Below, one piece after another: positions 61,697 through 64,000 of a stretch of 64,000 bases of DNA. Source of the DNA: Lentzea tibetensis (GTDB lineage Bacteria > Actinomycetota > Actinomycetes > Mycobacteriales > Pseudonocardiaceae). The notes under the pieces are model-generated. The model had not been told where the DNA came from. It searched no databases and was given only the letters and a program-made list of their open reading frames with translations. The stretch spans positions 227,317-291,316 of the forward strand of contig NZ_VOBR01000009.1 of assembly GCF_007845675.1 (NCBI RefSeq), given 5' to 3'. The position numbers were made by a program, and so were the translations under genes. Within the stretch, counting starts at the first letter, position 1; each line of letters starts with the position of its first letter.

Positions 61697-63244
61697 GTGC
61701 TCGTTTCTCGTGTCGCCACGGCGTTGACCACCGTCGCGATCGGACTGACCGCGGTGGTGGGGGTGGCCGGCGCCACCGACGAACCGATCCGGCCGACCAT
61801 CGGAACCCCGGTCCGCGACCGCTACATCGTGGTTCTCGAGGACAACCTCACCATGTCCTCCACGAACGCGGCGTCGGACCTGACCCGCAGGCACGGCGGC
61901 AAACTCCGTCAAGCGTGGTCCGCCGCGCTCAACGGGTTCTCGCTCGACATCACCGAGGAAAGGGCGCAGCGCATCGCGGCGGACGACCGCGTCGCATACG
62001 TGGAACAGGTCGTCGAGGTGAACGTCACCGACACCCAGGCCGGTGCGACGTGGGGCCTGGACCGCCTGGACCAGAAGGCTCTTCCGCTGGACGCCAAGTA
62101 CAACTACGGCACCACCGCGAGCAACGTCACCGCGTACATCCTGGACACCGGTATTCGCACGTCGCACGTCGACTTCGGTGGGCGGGCGTCGGTCGGGTAC
62201 GACGCCGTCGGTGACACGTACAAGGGTCAGGACTGCCAGGGGCACGGCACGCACGTGGCGGGCACCGTCGGCGGCGCCACCTACGGGGTGGCCAAGCGGG
62301 CCAAGCTGGTCGCGGTGCGGGTGTTGAACTGCCAGGGCTCCGGCACCAGCGAGATGATCATCAACGGCATCAACTGGGTGACCCAGAACGCGGTGAAGCC
62401 CGCGGTGGTCAACATGAGCCTGGGTGGTGGCGCCAACTCGGCGATCGACCAGGCGGTGCGCAACTCCGTCGCGTCCGGCATCACCTACGCGGTGGCCGCG
62501 GGCAACGGCGACGCCGCGGGCGTGCACCAGGACGCCTGCACCCTGTCACCGGCACGAGTCAGCGAGGCGATCACGGTCGGCGCGATCGACAAGACCGACA
62601 CCAAGGCCTCGTTCTCCAACTACGGCACCTGTCTCGACGTGTTCGCCCCCGGTGTTTCCATCGCCTCGTCCACGATCGCGAGCGACACCTCCACCGGCCT
62701 GATGAGCGGCACGTCGATGGCAACCCCGCACGTCGCGGGCGCCGCCGCGCTCTACCTGGCGATCAACCCGAACGCCACGCCCATGCAGGTCCGCGACGCG
62801 CTGGTGAACGGCGCCGTGAGCGGTGTGGTCAAGAACGCCATGACGGGCTCTCCCAACAAGGAGCTCCACACCAGCGGCCTGGCGGTCGTGCCGCCGCCGT
62901 CCGTGTTCAGCACGTCGACCGATGTGAAGATCCCCGGCACCGGAACGGTGCTGAGCCCGCTCACCGTGATCGGGCGGACGGGCAACGCACCCACCACCCT
63001 CAAGGTGACCGTGACGATCAAGCACACCGCCCGCGGTGACCTGGTCCTCGACCTGGTCGCACCGGACGGCAGCGCCTACCGCATGCAGAACTCGACATCG
63101 ACCGACACCACGGACAACCTGACGGCCACCTACACGGTCAACGCGTCCAGCGAGCTCGCCAACGGCGTGTGGAACCTGAAGGTGCAGGACGTGTCCCGCC
63201 CCAAGGACCTCGGCTACATCGACTCCTGGCAGCTCACCTTCTGA
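61697..63244 (+). CDS. Secreted subtilisin-like serine protease (S8) with P-domain
   Basis: 515 residues. Signal peptide (VLVSRVATALTTVAIGLTAV and on), I9 inhibitor propeptide (about 35-110, RDRYIVVLEDN), then the S8 domain with Asp150 in AYILDTGI, His183 in CQGHGTHVAG and Ser340 in MSGTSMATP. A C-terminal ~115-residue proprotein-convertase P-domain follows (STSTDVKIPGTG to SWQLTF). It is a secreted protease related to aqualysin/proteinase K. GTG 61697 with GAGGGGAGA upstream. Followed by a strong terminator. Confidence 0.94.
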   Translation: MLVSRVATALTTVAIGLTAVVGVAGATDEPIRPTIGTPVRDRYIVVLEDNLTMSSTNAASDLTRRHGGKLRQAWSAALNGFSLDITEERAQRIAADDRVAYVEQVVEVNVTDTQAGATWGLDRLDQKALPLDAKYNYGTTASNVTAYILDTGIRTSHVDFGGRASVGYDAVGDTYKGQDCQGHGTHVAGTVGGATYGVAKRAKLVAVRVLNCQGSGTSEMIINGINWVTQNAVKPAVVNMSLGGGANSAIDQAVRNSVASGITYAVAAGNGDAAGVHQDACTLSPARVSEAITVGAIDKTDTKASFSNYGTCLDVFAPGVSIASSTIASDTSTGLMSGTSMATPHVAGAAALYLAINPNATPMQVRDALVNGAVSGVVKNAMTGSPNKELHTSGLAVVPPPSVFSTSTDVKIPGTGTVLSPLTVIGRTGNAPTTLKVTVTIKHTARGDLVLDLVAPDGSAYRMQNSTSTDTTDNLTATYTVNASSELANGVWNLKVQDVSRPKDLGYIDSWQLTF

Positions 63245-63252
63245 CCCGCTGA

Positions 63253-63291
63253 ACGCCAACGGGTGGTCCACATAGGACCACCCGTTGGCGT
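63253..63291 (+). terminator. Hairpin terminator after the subtilisin gene
   Basis: ACGCCAACGGGTGGTCC (63253-63269) pairs perfectly over 17 bp with 63275-63291, loop ACATA. Confidence 0.88.
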
Positions 63292-63403
63292 AACGATCAC
63301 CAATCCAACGGGTGATCATTTGACTGGTTCGCAACGCCGACAAGCACTCCGCGTCTCATTTGGTGGTTGGATGCGCCCCTCCCACCGTTCAACAGGAGCG
63401 ATC

Positions 63404-63880
63404 TTGTCTCAACAACACGACGTGCCGCCGGCTTTCCTGCGCGTGTGGTGGCGCGTCCCGACCTGGTCCCGCATGCTGCCGGTCGTCTGCGGCTCACTGC
63501 TCGCGCCGATCGCGCTGGTGTCGTTCTCCTCGCCACCGCCGTCCGGCCAAGCGCCGGACATCGCGAATCCGGCGGTGCCGAGCACGACACCGCAAACGCC
63601 GCCGGTTCAGCCCGCCGCGGTGAACCACCAGTCGCCGAAGAACACCAGGACCACCACGACCGGTGACGTGCCGGCGTCGTCGTCCCCGGCTGCGACGCCG
63701 TCGTCCGCGGCCACCGAGCCGGCCGTGCCGTCGGAACGGCCCGCCGTCACTCCCCGCGGCATCGTCCTCGACGGAGCCCCGTGCTCCTATCAGGGAGAGA
63801 CGGCCACCGCGTTCGCGAGCAGCGGACCCGTGGTGTGCGTGGTCACCAGAGACGGCACGCTGCGCTGGAGAAAGTCATGA
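63404..63880 (+). CDS. Membrane-anchored Pro/Thr/Ser-rich protein
   Basis: 158 residues. A short cytoplasmic start, one membrane helix (MLPVVCGSLLAPIALVSFSS), then a ~80-residue linker rich in P, T, S, A, and a small terminal segment GIVLDGAPCSYQGETATAFA with two Cys. No known domain recognised. TTG 63404 is chosen because AGGAG stands five bases before it; ATG 63371 is in frame. The stop overlaps the next gene as ATGA. Confidence 0.7.
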   Translation: MSQQHDVPPAFLRVWWRVPTWSRMLPVVCGSLLAPIALVSFSSPPPSGQAPDIANPAVPSTTPQTPPVQPAAVNHQSPKNTRTTTTGDVPASSSPAATPSSAATEPAVPSERPAVTPRGIVLDGAPCSYQGETATAFASSGPVVCVVTRDGTLRWRKS

Positions 63881-64000
63881 CGATCCACACCGCGATGAAC
63901 AGCGCGGACGCACGCGTGATGCACGCGATGCAGCACGGTCCCGCCGCCTACCACTGCCCGGCCGGGCACGGCCCGCTGCGGGTGTGGCCGGACGCGAACG
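63877..64000 (+). CDS. Unidentified protein, N-terminal fragment
   Basis: The window ends after 41 codons (MTIHTAMNSADARVMHAMQH begins it). ATG 63877 overlaps the previous stop. CPAGHG near residue 29 might be part of a metal site. It cannot be assigned. Confidence 0.6.
   Translation, partial: MTIHTAMNSADARVMHAMQHGPAAYHCPAGHGPLRVWPDAN

Overview
The window is chromosomal DNA of a high-GC actinomycete. The coding style (many GTG starts, G/C third positions), SARP and AfsR regulators, a tRNA-integrated pSAM2-type element and secreted hydrolases suggest a filamentous member of the Pseudonocardiales (Lentzea, Saccharothrix or Amycolatopsis type). This is inferred from gene content; no rRNA or other taxonomic marker is present.

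Layout. 1-3.8 kb: RND efflux pumps (one cut by the window edge) around a very short lipoprotein adaptor. 3.8-12.3 kb: a signalling and transport island. An ABC ATPase-permease-anchored protein operon runs left. An operon running right encodes a SARP-type regulator fused to a second, closely related ABC ATPase, then an OmpR/HK pair, a small Cys-tailed protein and a NarL-type HK/RR pair. 12.4-45.4 kb: a housekeeping backbone whose gene order matches, from memory, the Mycobacterium Rv2468c-Rv2478c neighbourhood (DUF5130, CtaJ-like, HNH, glbO, aglA-like, hypothetical, thioesterase, gdh, ettA, ssb). Accessory genes interrupt it: a 21-copy DSVRIT repeat protein, a prolyl oligopeptidase, an MscS channel, LtrA, two tandem FG-GAP secreted proteins, an AfsR-type regulator, an S1 protease, an XRE/ImmA/membrane triad, a RHH-Clp_N protein, and a 1503-residue disordered FG-repeat protein.

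45.5-52.8 kb: a TetR-controlled Drr-type ABC exporter with a double operator, a CopD-CtaG copper/oxidase-assembly fusion, a DUF3558 lipoprotein, and an MFS transporter with a palindromic operator divergent from a LacI regulator. 52.9-58.8 kb: a 5.9-kb decaying integrative element of the pSAM2 (AICE) type in the 3' end of a tRNA-Arg(TCT) gene, bounded by 34-bp direct repeats. It keeps repSA-xis-int, but its transfer genes are broken or missing, and it carries an AT-richer frameshifted cargo gene. 59-64 kb: a TadE-TadE-TadG group, a secreted subtilisin and a membrane-anchored protein leading into a gene cut by the edge.

Most notable are the octapeptide repeat protein at 13514-14104 (DSVRIT kept in 21 of 21 copies despite synonymous drift), the SARP-ABC ATPase fusion at 6296-7786, which looks like a capture of the neighbouring transporter ATPase, and the nucleoporin-like FG-repeat protein at 38428-42939. 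No CRISPR array or natural-product biosynthetic cluster was seen.
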